Shown: positions 47,201 to 54,709 of the stretch, piece by piece | How positions within the stretch are numbered: the stretch's first letter is position 1 | Layout of the letters: every line of letters begins with the position of its first letter | Source of the DNA: Acidimicrobiales bacterium | Lineage (GTDB): Bacteria; Actinomycetota; Acidimicrobiia; Acidimicrobiales; SZUA-35 | Reading direction: 5' to 3' | Assembly: GCA_028285495.1 (NCBI GenBank) | Contig: JANQPB010000029.1 | Span: forward strand, 273,601 to 337,600 | Length of the DNA stretch: 64,000 nt | Program-made: the position numbers and the translations under genes | The notes under the pieces: generated by a model | What the model was told of the DNA's origin: nothing | Databases searched by the model: none | The model's input: the letters and a program-made list of their open reading frames with translations, nothing else

Positions 47201-48228
47201 AAGCCCGAGTTCACCGTCGTCCACGTGACCCCGTCGGTCGAGCTGACGACGCCGGCGCTGTCCTGGGTTGCGTAGAACCGCTTCTCGGTCCCGTCCGTCG
47301 CGACGACGACCGAGAACGTGCGGCCCGTTCGGGTCCGGTTCCACTCGAACCCGCCGTTGCCGTCCGGCTCGCGCCGGTAGATGCCGATCGTCGTGCCGGC
47401 GACCACGATGTCGGGGTCGTCCGGGTCGACGGCGAGCGAGTAGAACGAGCGACCGGCGAGGGACGGGCTCGACGGCTCCGTCGCCCAGTTGACGCCGCCG
47501 TCGTCCGACACGATGGGCCCGACGCCCGAGATGGCGCCGCCGCCGGACCAGTCGGAGTCGCCCTCGCCGCTACCGACGTAGACGCGGTCCGGGTTGGCCT
47601 CGTCGATGGCGATCGCTCCGCAGGCCAGCGAGTCGGAGGAGTTGGTCGTCGGGTCGAGGTCCCACGCCTGCATCGTGTCGGCCCAGCTCAGGCCTCCGTC
47701 GTCGGAGCGCCACACCCCGCCGTTGGCGGCCGCCACGTAGACCCGGCTGCCGCCCGGGGCCACGGCCACCCCACCGACACGGCCCGACACGTTGGCCTGG
47801 TTGGAGACCTGGCCGTCGAGCACGACCGACGGGCCGATCGGGATCCAGTTGTTGGCCGGAGGTGGCGCCGGTGCGAGCGGCCTTCCGCCGCGACCCTCGT
47901 CGTCGACGCGGCGCTGCTGGCGGGCGCGGTACTCGGCGATGCGGTCGACGCGGAAGGTCGACGGCAGCGGGGACGAGCCCGCTTGGTCCGCCTCGTCGTC
48001 CTCGTCGTCGTCCTGGCTGTCGTCGTCGTCCTCATCGGTCGAATCGAGGGACATCCTGCCGGCTGCCGCCGGCCGGCTCGATTCGGGCTGGTCGTCGTCG
48101 GACTTGTCGTGCGGGACCGCCAGCCGCTCGTCGAGCATCGCTGCGAGGCGGTCGATCGGCCCGCCGTCGGCCTCGGACGCGTGCTCGCGGTCGTCGTCGT
48201 CGGACCGCTCCGTTCGCTTGGTTGCCAT
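44236..48228 (-). CDS. Giant BNR/VPS10-like beta-propeller protein
   Basis: 1330 residues from ATG 48228, with GAGGGGAC upstream. No signal peptide; the first 85 residues are strongly acidic (repeated Asp/Glu runs) and then basic. Residues about 125-830 are beta-propeller of the BNR/sialidase/sortilin kind: VAVAPGGSRVYVAAANGGVW, RSDDGGLSW, AIDEANPDRVYVGSGEGDSD, NGGVWRSDDGG-type Asp boxes, GAVVCDPDNPGHVYAGADIG, IWQSTDSGSTWSV. After that, a beta-sandwich-rich half (VYVQVHNRGVVPADGVRVMC, a CARDB-like look) and a C-terminal domain with basic helices. First gene of the transcript with the peptidase and MBL hydrolase. Likely a recognition or scaffold part of that unit. Confidence 0.85.
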   Translation of the reverse strand: MATKRTERSDDDDREHASEADGGPIDRLAAMLDERLAVPHDKSDDDQPESSRPAAAGRMSLDSTDEDDDDSQDDDEDDEADQAGSSPLPSTFRVDRIAEYRARQQRRVDDEGRGGRPLAPAPPPANNWIPIGPSVVLDGQVSNQANVSGRVGGVAVAPGGSRVYVAAANGGVWRSDDGGLSWADTMQAWDLDPTTNSSDSLACGAIAIDEANPDRVYVGSGEGDSDWSGGGAISGVGPIVSDDGGVNWATEPSSPSLAGRSFYSLAVDPDDPDIVVAGTTIGIYRREPDGNGGFEWNRTRTGRTFSVVVATDGTEKRFYATQDSAGVVSSTDGVTWTTVNSGFPTTNARRAALAVQPINPDNVYALVARGDNWKVRGVWRLDGGTGASPTWREVTGWPTDLFGTGTVGQGWWDIAIAVDPGNLARIYLAGSTRASGAPGPDTWSSALYRSTVTSSGSGSSVSYSMSNTAIGADIHADLHKLAITPGDDDNLWVCSDGGLFVSDNATAGATFEGRNIGLNTITCEHLGLHPTEGAVALVGGQDHGTMRYTGEEAWLHMAPGDGGYSVINWADPYRMIVTYPRTIVRRFTDGGSRYNYTHVNLSTNDPALFYAPMVGTPPNPGTPAEAERVAIGTTRPWISETFGGGWTSIPAGDTTDRLGTSDGFRIRSMVFASNARLYVGTMNGRVFRYDESSPGTWTRTRIDDDGGLPPTFAVPVTDIAVDPADASDSSIYITFGGALGDARRVWRYDGTSWTDASGSGATGLLDVQFGAVVCDPDNPGHVYAGADIGIWQSTDSGSTWSVFSDGFPDVFVMDMKTVQLSNGLRVLRTSTHGRGVYERTIDAVPKQGVELYVRDTQLDEGRFPTINGLDDPVNQGQTVRHWRGPDIKVDTPDSAGDYQFPPGSTITFADFVGTLSDDSGTVATHVTESIVTRVYVQVHNRGVVPADGVRVMCLLANASAGLPDLPPNYEAAVQNGTPIATPDWVTLGIAELDGVAMGAPKIAGFDLPSSLLPPPASLAGNAHHCVLALVHHADDPYVSTETDTDVNSVQERKAAHKNLHVVEFTGTVPAAPSVIPVRFHCRAGRKSTMQLDLSGFGGTVRVYLPRVASPSALKRSIRGFELGDDFDDYGRWAEFQFKEIHRSMRSRRPWNRRWSEDRLENIKRNLESELMLVAVGEQAELRGLECNELGYHEFHLLVEPPRRARTGDSFPIEIVQLDAETKEPIGGLSARIDMTEEPEERRHELLVRTSYHQRFRRHLMLIRLVDGDGNRIDPDRVGISISYRGAEYPEPKWHRGWRSHFTFLDVDAGTTVDVAATLDGRPVASVRHKV

Positions 48229-48257
48229 GGTTTCGTCCCCTCGGTGGATGGAGTCGG

Positions 48258-48974
48258 TTAGATCGTGAGCAGGAGTCGGAGCGTGTAGCCGCCCATCACG
48301 CCCCAGAACAGCCGGTCGTAGCCGCGCTCACCGATGAAGTTGGTGAAGCGGCGGCCGGCGAACGTGGCCAGGAGCATGAGCGGAACGGCGAAGCCGGCGG
48401 TTCGCCAGGAGCTGCTCGTCAGCAGCTCGGCCTCGGCGAAGACGGCGGTCTTGGATGCGTCGCCGACCAGGCTGGCCAGCGACGCCGCACCGACCATGTG
48501 CAGCCGGTCGAGGGGCAGGCTCCTGATGGCCACCCCCTTGAGTGGCCCCGACGTGCCCGAGAAGCCCGAGGTGGCGCCGGAGGCGAACGCGAGCCCGGGG
48601 GCCAGGGTGATGGCCCGGTTGGGGAGGTCACGGCGCTGGGCCACCAGCGCCGCACCGAACGAGCAGATCACGGCGGCGGTGACCAGCGGCTCGGGCGCGG
48701 CGACCAACAGGCGGGCGCCGGCGATGGCGCCGAGCCCGATCCCGACGACGACGACCGCGCTGGCCCGGAAGGGCAGCGTCGAGCGGTAGGCGACGACCTT
48801 CACCACGTTGTTGGAGGCGAGCAACAGCGCGGCGAGCGCAACGCCCTCCTTCGTCCCGAGCACGAGGGCGAGCGCAGGGACGAGGATGAGCGAACCGCCG
48901 AGCCCGACCGACGCCGACACGAAGAACGACGCGGCCACGGCGAGCAGCACTGCGGCGAACGCAACCTGTTCCAT
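48258..48974 (-). CDS. TauE/SafE-family sulfite exporter-like permease
   Basis: 238 residues, about 8 membrane helices, normal length. The N-terminal block SFFVSASVGLGGSLILVPAL and the second-half repeat LAFASGATSGFSGTSGPLKG are the two internal repeats of the TauE/SafE fold, which moves sulfonates, sulfite or similar anions across the membrane. Separated from the propeller gene start by 29 bases, on the same strand. No sulfur-metabolism genes are nearby. Confidence 0.88.
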   Translation of the reverse strand: MEQVAFAAVLLAVAASFFVSASVGLGGSLILVPALALVLGTKEGVALAALLLASNNVVKVVAYRSTLPFRASAVVVVGIGLGAIAGARLLVAAPEPLVTAAVICSFGAALVAQRRDLPNRAITLAPGLAFASGATSGFSGTSGPLKGVAIRSLPLDRLHMVGAASLASLVGDASKTAVFAEAELLTSSSWRTAGFAVPLMLLATFAGRRFTNFIGERGYDRLFWGVMGGYTLRLLLTI

Positions 48975-49506
48975 CGCGGTCCCTCCACCGAGATCGCGCC
49001 CGCCCCTTCGGGCGCAGCTTCAACGTATCGAGGTGCCGGTGAGCGGACAAGAGGTCTTGGGACCGGCCCGTGTCGACCATCGGGTCCGCTCGGCGGCTGC
49101 ATGCAAGACGGCCGAGCGGTCGGCCGTGATACCACCGGGGCGTCGCAGCCGAGCGCTCGAAGCGTGCCGCATGTGGTCATGGCCACTCGCTGAAGTGAGG
49201 TCGGTCCGGAATGTCCAGCTTTCCCCTGCCCGCGCCGGCAAACGCTCGGGCGAGCAAGAGTCGGGCTCGGAGCCCACCCCCGGGCTCCGGGTCGAAGAGC
49301 GGACGGCTCACCGCCCGAAACTCGGACGTGGCCAGGCCAGGCAACCAGGATGTCGCGACGGACATGCCCACGAAGGGCAGCGACGTGGTGCTGCGTTCCC
49401 GGCCAAGACCTCAGGACGCAAGCTCGTCGGACTGAACCCGGACGTGTCACGTGGGCATGTCACGTCGCGCGTGCCTCACCTACCGCTCGCTGGGGTTCGA
49501 GCCGAA
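48975..49506. other. Intergenic region
   Basis: 532 bases without a supported gene. A GC-rich hairpin (GAGCCC, short loop, GGGCTC) lies at about 49278-49291, and a repeated CATGTCACGT/GACGTGTCACGT block occurs at about 49441-49470. Neither is assigned. It separates the permease gene from the lower-GC trypsin-like gene. Confidence 0.4.
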
Positions 49507-50610
49507 CTAGTCCCAGTCGTTGCGGCCGTCGGAGATCAGATTCACCAGCGCTGATCCACCGGCCGCAACGTGATTGTGGCCTTCGAAGAAGTTGTCTTCT
49601 TCCCCTGAGTGTGTTCCGACGACGTGAGGCCCATTTGACCACCAACCGAACAGAGGGCCTCCTGACGAACCTCCGAATCTGTCTCCGGTGTGTTCGAGTT
49701 CGACGCCTGCCCCGTCCGAGTCGTCGTCATCGACGACGATGCCGGATTGATAGGAAGGGCGATTGCCCGAGGAGAGGTCTCCGTGATACCCGACGAGCGT
49801 CCAGTAGCCGGTGCCCTCCCAGGAGTCGTGGTACGTCTTCGCCCCGAAGTATCCCAGGCTCTCACCCAGAGGATCCCAAAGTCGCATGATGGCCATGTCG
49901 TCACCTTGGCCGTGATCGCTGTAACCGCGAGCGGAGCGAACCCACGAGAAGACCGTCGATCCGAGCGTCGAAGAGCCATCGTATGAAGCAGGGGTGAAGG
50001 TGCAACTCCAGCTCGATGCGCCCCAGGGGACGACATGGCTGGCCGTCAACACCACACTGTTTCCCACGAGCGCCCCGCTGCCGCTCCACCCTTGGGTGAA
50101 GGTGATTCCGAAGACGTTGTACGTCGCGGATACCGAGAGTCTGCCAACGCAGTGCCAGGGATATCCCGTTGGCCAGAACGTTATGCGATCATCCACGCCG
50201 CCCCACAGCGTGTGGTCTCCCTTTGCCTTGGTCCCGCGCCGACGATGCAGGACCGCGGCCTGGGTCTGCGGGCTTATCCTCGGGTGGAATTCGGTGCCAG
50301 CCCATGGCGCCGGTTTGGACTCAGCCGAGAGCTGGTCCTTGACCGGTTCGGGTGTCTCCAGCAGTTCCATTGCGTCGCCCGGTATCTCCCTTGACGCGCC
50401 CTTGCCGTCCATGCGCCAGGTGCCCGATTCGGTCAGGCGTTCGATTCCGGGGGCGCTGTCGCTACCAGGTGCATGCACGAGTCGAGGCGAATTCAACGCA
50501 TCGAGTGCACGGGGTCGCTCTCCCTCGGGGCGCAGATTGTCTCTGCGGATGACCAACTCCGCCGGAATTGGGTCGGCTTCGGTCAGGTTGGAATATCGCA
50601 CTCTCGACAT
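49507..50610 (-). CDS. Trypsin-like (S1-type) serine protease without signal peptide
   Basis: About 367 residues from ATG 50610, chosen because GGAGGG lies 7 bases upstream; ATG 50625 lacks a site. Catalytic triad visible: VLTASHVV (His), GDDMAIMRL (Asp) and RFGGSSGGPLFG (Ser). Extra blocks GYPWHCVGRLSVSATYNVFG and TQGWSGSGALVGNSVV are typical of the chymotrypsin fold. The N-terminal 140 residues are hydrophilic, with no signal peptide, and could be a propeptide or partner domain. Base composition is visibly lower in GC than the flanks, suggesting recent transfer. No obvious partner gene. Confidence 0.85.
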   Translation of the reverse strand: MSRVRYSNLTEADPIPAELVIRRDNLRPEGERPRALDALNSPRLVHAPGSDSAPGIERLTESGTWRMDGKGASREIPGDAMELLETPEPVKDQLSAESKPAPWAGTEFHPRISPQTQAAVLHRRRGTKAKGDHTLWGGVDDRITFWPTGYPWHCVGRLSVSATYNVFGITFTQGWSGSGALVGNSVVLTASHVVPWGASSWSCTFTPASYDGSSTLGSTVFSWVRSARGYSDHGQGDDMAIMRLWDPLGESLGYFGAKTYHDSWEGTGYWTLVGYHGDLSSGNRPSYQSGIVVDDDDSDGAGVELEHTGDRFGGSSGGPLFGWWSNGPHVVGTHSGEEDNFFEGHNHVAAGGSALVNLISDGRNDWD

Positions 50611-51202
50611 ACTTGATCCCTCCATTGTCGATAGGCTTGATTAGGCTCTAAGAGAAGGTGTGGTTATCAATAGGCCGCTCCAGGTCGAGAGAAATGTAGG
50701 GAACAACCGTAGTGGTGAGGTACCCGAGAAGCCAGCGATTATTCTCACATCGAATGAACCGGTGCCGTCGAACGCGACCGCACCGCAAGTGCGAGAGGTT
50801 TTTGGTCAATGTCTCGCCTCCCGATGGTGCCTGACGTCGTGAAGTCGGGATCCAGGCTCGCCGAGCGCATGGCATCGCAGACGGGGTTGGTGCCGTGACT
50901 CGACGGTGGTTTGGCGCAGACCGCTCGCCGGTCCATCCGTGGTGGTCGCTGGAACTCGTTGATGCCAATCCTGCGCTCGGCGACCGGGCACTCACCGAAC
51001 GTCTGCTCGGGAGCCTCCTCTTCGTGGTGAGCTCTGCCGAGTCGATGGGGGGCGGGAGCGGCGAAGCTGCGATTTCTGGGTCCCTACCGTGCCGAGCTCC
51101 TGCGCCTGTGCGAGACCGTCGATCGACGCACCGATGAGCGTCAGTTGGGGCGGGAGTCGTCGAGCGCGGAGCGCGACGCCAGTAGGTCACGCGGCGACGT
51201 GG
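50611..51202. other. Gene-free stretch, possible gene remnant
   Basis: No intact gene. On the plus strand, frames at about 50895-51180 can be joined through a one-base shift to give protein-like segments (WWSLELVDANPALGDRALTE, then FLGPYRAELLRLCETVDRRT), which may be a decayed gene. It ends just before the AHSA1 stop at 51203. Evidence is thin. Confidence 0.35.
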
Positions 51203-51664
51203 TCACGGCTGGCCGAGGTGGCGGTCGAGCTGGTCGAGGATGGCGGCATAGCCCTGGCGGCTGCCGTCGATGGGGCCGCGGCCGGCGACCGAGGTGACCT
51301 GATCGACGATGATGAGCTTCGAGCCATCTCCGTCAGACGTAACGGACCAGGTGACGAGCGAGACCGCCATGAGGTCGTCGTCGAGGTTGGTGAGGTGTTC
51401 GGTGAACACGATGGTCTCACCGTCGATGATGGCGTGGTACGAGGTGGTCCCGGCGAAGCTCGGTGCGTCCTTGAGCCCGCAGAGGAACCGATCGGTGCCA
51501 CCGACGGTGAAGTCGGCGCTCTCGAAGATGACGACCTCGTCCTCGGACGGGGCGCTCCACGCGACCCGCTGGTCGATGTCGGCGTAGGCCTCGAACACCG
51601 CAGCCGGCGGGTGAGGGAAGTGGCGTTCGAAGGTAAGCGTGTCGTGGGCCAGGTCGGTGGTCAT
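51203..51664 (-). CDS. AHSA1/SRPBCC-family protein
   Basis: 153 residues. The START-like ligand-binding fold is apparent: FERHFPHPPAAVFEAYADID, the Trp in RVAWSAPSED, and the C-terminal helix GYAAILDQLDRHLGQP. The family binds small hydrophobic molecules. It is coupled by 4 bases to the ArsR regulator upstream. This ArsR-AHSA1 pair is a common mobile-looking unit; the regulator probably controls the pair. Confidence 0.88.
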   Translation of the reverse strand: MTTDLAHDTLTFERHFPHPPAAVFEAYADIDQRVAWSAPSEDEVVIFESADFTVGGTDRFLCGLKDAPSFAGTTSYHAIIDGETIVFTEHLTNLDDDLMAVSLVTWSVTSDGDGSKLIIVDQVTSVAGRGPIDGSRQGYAAILDQLDRHLGQP

Positions 51665-52017
51665 CGTTGTGCGGCAGTCCGTTCAGTGCTGTCGAGGGGG
51701 GTGCGGGTGTCGAGGTGCTGGCCGAGGGCGTCGAGTCGGGTATCCCATCGTCGACGGCGATCGCGCAGCCAGGCCTCGGCTCTGCTCAGCGTCTGATGGT
51801 CCACGGTGCAGATTCTCCGGCGGCCGTTCTTGGTCGACCGCACCAGTCCTGCTCGCTCGAGCGTGCGGACGTGTTGGGTGATCGCCGTGAGGGTCATGTC
51901 GAAGGGGGCGGCCAACTCCGACACCGCCATCGGCCCGGCATCGAGCCGTTCGAGGATCGATCGCCGGGTTGCGTCCGACAGCGCCCGAAAGACCAGTTCC
52001 TCCTCAAAGTGAACCAT
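51661..52017 (-). CDS. ArsR-family transcriptional regulator
   Basis: 118 residues. A winged helix: FRALSDATRRSILERLDAG, MAVSELAAPFDMTLTAITQH (recognition helix), VRTLERAGLVRSTKNGRR (wing). No metal-binding ELCVCD-type motif, so it is not a classic metal sensor. It belongs to the type that pairs with AHSA1 proteins. The first gene of the pair; the promoter is expected in the region after 52017. Confidence 0.9.
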   Translation of the reverse strand: MVHFEEELVFRALSDATRRSILERLDAGPMAVSELAAPFDMTLTAITQHVRTLERAGLVRSTKNGRRRICTVDHQTLSRAEAWLRDRRRRWDTRLDALGQHLDTRTPLDSTERTAAQR

Positions 52018-52453
52018 CTACTTCAGTATCGCGAGGCCACACAGTGAAGTCAACGGTTCACTTTACGCTCGCGGTGCGATGAGCGTTGCCGGGCCGCCGT
52101 CGCCCGCACCCAGGTGGCCGGTCGGATGCACATGCTGTTCCGGGGAGTCTGCGGTGGTGGGGCCCGTCGTGGGCTGCGAGCCCACACGGCCCGAGATCTC
52201 CTCGACCGCCTCGGTCTGGACAACGCGGTCGAGAGGCCTCGTCTGCGGTGGGCTCGATCTCTGCGTCACGCCGTGACGGTCACCGTCAGTCGTCGACCGG
52301 CGCCGCTGCCGGTGTCGCCGGGCGCTCCTCACGTCCCGTTGCCGGGTGCTGGTGTTCGAAGGTCGAGTCGCTCGGGTCCGGGAACGCGAACCACCGGCGG
52401 CTGGTGGCCAGCCGCCGGTGGGATCACGGAGTGATGCCGGTTGTCGTGGCTCC
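52018..52453. other. Intergenic region between ArsR pair and small exported gene
   Basis: No gene supported. It should contain the promoter of the ArsR-AHSA1 pair (near 52018-52060, where AT-rich TTCACT/AGTGAA inverted arms around 52044-52062 could be an ArsR operator) and, on the left of the exported-protein gene, a terminator at 52391-52421. Confidence 0.45.
52391..52421 (-). terminator. Perfect 14-bp hairpin
   Basis: CCACCGGCGGCTGG, loop TGG, CCAGCCGCCGGTGG: a perfect 14-bp stem with a 3-base loop. It lies 33 bases past the stop of the minus-strand exported protein gene (52454). Strong intrinsic-terminator-like stem without a T run, as common in high-GC actinobacteria. Confidence 0.7.
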
Positions 52454-52822
52454 CTAGTCGACGCTCGAGGGTGAGTCGACCGAAGCCGGGCTGGACAGCG
52501 AGGGCGCCGAGTCCGTCGATGGCTCCGGCGGGCTGACGGAGTCGGCGGACGACTCGATCGAGGCGACGGATCCGATCGAGGCGACGGAGTCGATCGAGGC
52601 GTCGGTCGCCGCGCTGGTCGACGGGCCGAGATCGGTGTGGTGCGGGGCCGATCGGAGGGAGAGCACGCTGGTCCCGGCCGACACGTTGAGCTGGGTCTCC
52701 TCGCCGGCCGGAGTGGTGGTGTCGGCACCGGCGACGGAGAGGGTGCCGAATCCGGCACCGAGGACAACGCCTCCGGCGATGGCGAGCTTCCAGTTGAGCT
52801 TGTGAGCGGAGTTGGCCTTCAT
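52454..52822 (-). CDS. Small exported Ser/Asp-rich protein
   Basis: 122 residues from ATG 52822, with AAAGGA upstream. N-terminal signal peptide: positive residues, then LAIAGGVVLGAGFGTLSVAG and cleavage near AGA. The mature part is low complexity: repeated short units of Ser, Ala, Val, Asp and Ile (SIDSVASIGSVASIESSADS) and Pro-Ser stretches. Probably a cell-surface or secreted protein without a folded domain. Followed by a strong hairpin. Confidence 0.7.
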   Translation of the reverse strand: MKANSAHKLNWKLAIAGGVVLGAGFGTLSVAGADTTTPAGEETQLNVSAGTSVLSLRSAPHHTDLGPSTSAATDASIDSVASIGSVASIESSADSVSPPEPSTDSAPSLSSPASVDSPSSVD

Positions 52823-52910
52823 GGTCGAGTCCTTTCGGGTGGGGGGTGTGTGTGATGTTCATCGTGGTGGCCAGCCCTTGGTTGGACCTGAGGCCGGGGT
52901 GAGATCCCTC

Positions 52911-54164
52911 TCAGGCGCCGATCGATCGAGCGACCGACCTTGCCGCCGAAGCGTGACGACCGGCGGCTTCGACCACGGCGGTGGTGAGCTGGCGCCACGA
53001 TGGTGTCTGGGCTCGGAACGGTCCGGTTGCGAGACCGACGAGGACGGCTGCGACGGTGAGCTCCAGTGCGGCGGGGTCGTGGATGGTTGCGAGGTGCTGG
53101 TGGAGCGCTGCGATTCGCGGTCGCAGGACGCGGCCGACGGTCTGGTCGGCGATGGCTCGATACTCCAGGTGGCCGAGGAGCACGGCCGGATCGTCGAGTG
53201 GGTCGCCGACCCCGAGGTCGTCGAGGTCGATCACGCCGATGATGGCACCGGATTCATCGGTGAAGATCTGGGCCTCGTGCAGGTCCCCGTGGATGACCGA
53301 CCGAGCACGCTGTTCCGCGGCCGCCGACGCCTGCCGGAAGTCGTCTGCGAGCGACGAGGCTGCATCGGCCACCTCGGGAGCGATCGCGGTCAGGAACCTG
53401 GCGTGGGCGATGGCGTCTCGAGTGCGCGATGCGCGCCCCGCAGTGGGCATGGGGCTGGGGTCGATGGCGGCGAAGCCGTCGAGCAGTTGGGCGACGGCGG
53501 CCGGGCTCGGCCAGGCGCTTTGGCCCGATTTGATGCGGTCGCGCAGGGTTGCGCCCGGCATGGCCTGGAGCAGGAGCAGGCCGTTGGCCTCGTCGGCGTG
53601 GAGCACCTCGGGGACCTGGATGCCGGCCCGGCCCAACGCATCGTGCCGGGCGACAACGGACTCGACCTGACCGGGAGCGAGCACCTTCAGATAGAAGGCG
53701 TGGTCGGCCTGGTCGGTGAGGCGCAGGACCGCCCGCTCGGTCGGCCGGTAGGCGACGACGTCGATGGCCAGCGGTCCGGTGGCCACGATTCCCCGGAGGT
53801 GATCACCCAGCGCCATCGGCGTGGCCGCAATGGTCAGGCCGGTGACGATCGGATCGAACGGCCATCGCCACACGCCGGCCTCCAACGTCGTGTCGGCGGT
53901 GTTGGCGGTAACGGGAACGGTGCCAGGGAGATGTCCGCGAGCGGTCGTGGCGGCGAGGAGGGTGTCGTGCGATCGGCCGGTCGGCCAATCGATGTCGCAG
54001 CGGTAGCGAGCCACCAGCTCGCGACCGGGTACGTAGTGCAGCTGGACGCAGCGAGCGCTGTGGAGCTCGCCACCGGCTTCGGTGACCGCCGGGCGGAGGA
54101 CCTCGATCGCTCCGGGGCCGGCGAGCTCGGTGGCGGCTGGCAGTACGGGATCATCGATGTGCAC
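52911..54164 (-). CDS. APH-fold phosphotransferase
   Basis: About 417 residues if the GTG at 54164 is the start; the frame is open to 54236. N-lobe Lys in AFYLKVLAPG; the preceding ERAVLRLTDQ is a strand. Catalytic loop RSVIHGDLHEAQIF (HGD) and metal loop GVIDLDDLGVGDPLDDPAVL are clear Brenner-type motifs of aminoglycoside/choline kinases. An additional N-terminal domain of about 140 residues (GELHSARCVQLHYVPGRELV, YRCDIDWPTGRS) is beta-rich, as in two-lobed small-molecule kinases. Substrate unknown. Divergent from the acidic-protein/kinase operon. Confidence 0.82.
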   Translation of the reverse strand: MHIDDPVLPAATELAGPGAIEVLRPAVTEAGGELHSARCVQLHYVPGRELVARYRCDIDWPTGRSHDTLLAATTARGHLPGTVPVTANTADTTLEAGVWRWPFDPIVTGLTIAATPMALGDHLRGIVATGPLAIDVVAYRPTERAVLRLTDQADHAFYLKVLAPGQVESVVARHDALGRAGIQVPEVLHADEANGLLLLQAMPGATLRDRIKSGQSAWPSPAAVAQLLDGFAAIDPSPMPTAGRASRTRDAIAHARFLTAIAPEVADAASSLADDFRQASAAAEQRARSVIHGDLHEAQIFTDESGAIIGVIDLDDLGVGDPLDDPAVLLGHLEYRAIADQTVGRVLRPRIAALHQHLATIHDPAALELTVAAVLVGLATGPFRAQTPSWRQLTTAVVEAAGRHASAARSVARSIGA

Positions 54165-54283
54165 CTGACCGACGATCGCCCGTCGGGATGAGCACGTCCT
54201 GAGCCGACTATGAGAGTCTTCACAGGTGCACCTCATGTACGGTTCACTGCGGCCCGCTCTACTGGTGCCATGAGGATCGAGCG

Positions 54284-54709
54284 GTGAATCGGGTTCTCCA
54301 GGCCGGTGCCTTCATCGTGGTGACGTTGACCGTCGCCGCAGGGGCTGCGACGGCCATGCAGTGGCTCGCACCTGGCCAGAACCCCGATCTGCCACGCCCC
54401 ATCGTGCTCGACCCGACGGCGCCTGTGTCCAGCCCGACACCAGAGCCGCAGCCTGATCCGATCGAAGTCAGGCCTGCGCCCTTCCGGTTCGACGACCCCG
54501 ATGACCAGGACGATGGGGGTTGGGAGGACCAGGACAACGACGACTGGGACGACGACGATCGAGACGAGGACGACGGCTGGGACGATGACCGAGACGAGGA
54601 CGACGGCTGGGCCGGCGATCGAGACGAGGACGATGATGATGGCGCCGAGTACGACGAGCTCGAGCGCAACGACGACGCCGTCGGGTACGACGAGGGCGAC
54701 GACGAGTGA
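54284..54709 (+). CDS. Exported acidic-repeat protein
   Basis: 141 residues from GTG 54284. Signal peptide AGAFIVVTLTVAAGAATAMQ, a Pro/Thr linker, then about 70 residues of acidic repeats (DRDEDDGWDDDRDEDDGWAG and similar). The 27-base repeat unit gives DNA-level tandem repetition near 54560-54640. Such Asp-rich tails bind cations loosely. Its 3' end overlaps the start of a histidine kinase gene, so it may be the sensory partner. Low-complexity sequence could also be a composition effect. Confidence 0.65.
   Translation: MNRVLQAGAFIVVTLTVAAGAATAMQWLAPGQNPDLPRPIVLDPTAPVSSPTPEPQPDPIEVRPAPFRFDDPDDQDDGGWEDQDNDDWDDDDRDEDDGWDDDRDEDDGWAGDRDEDDDDGAEYDELERNDDAVGYDEGDDE

Noticed and set aside
50648..51190. 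Minus-strand ORF of about 180 codons
   Set aside because: Composition is that of a chance frame (Ser/Arg/Pro-rich), no start site; not annotated as a gene.
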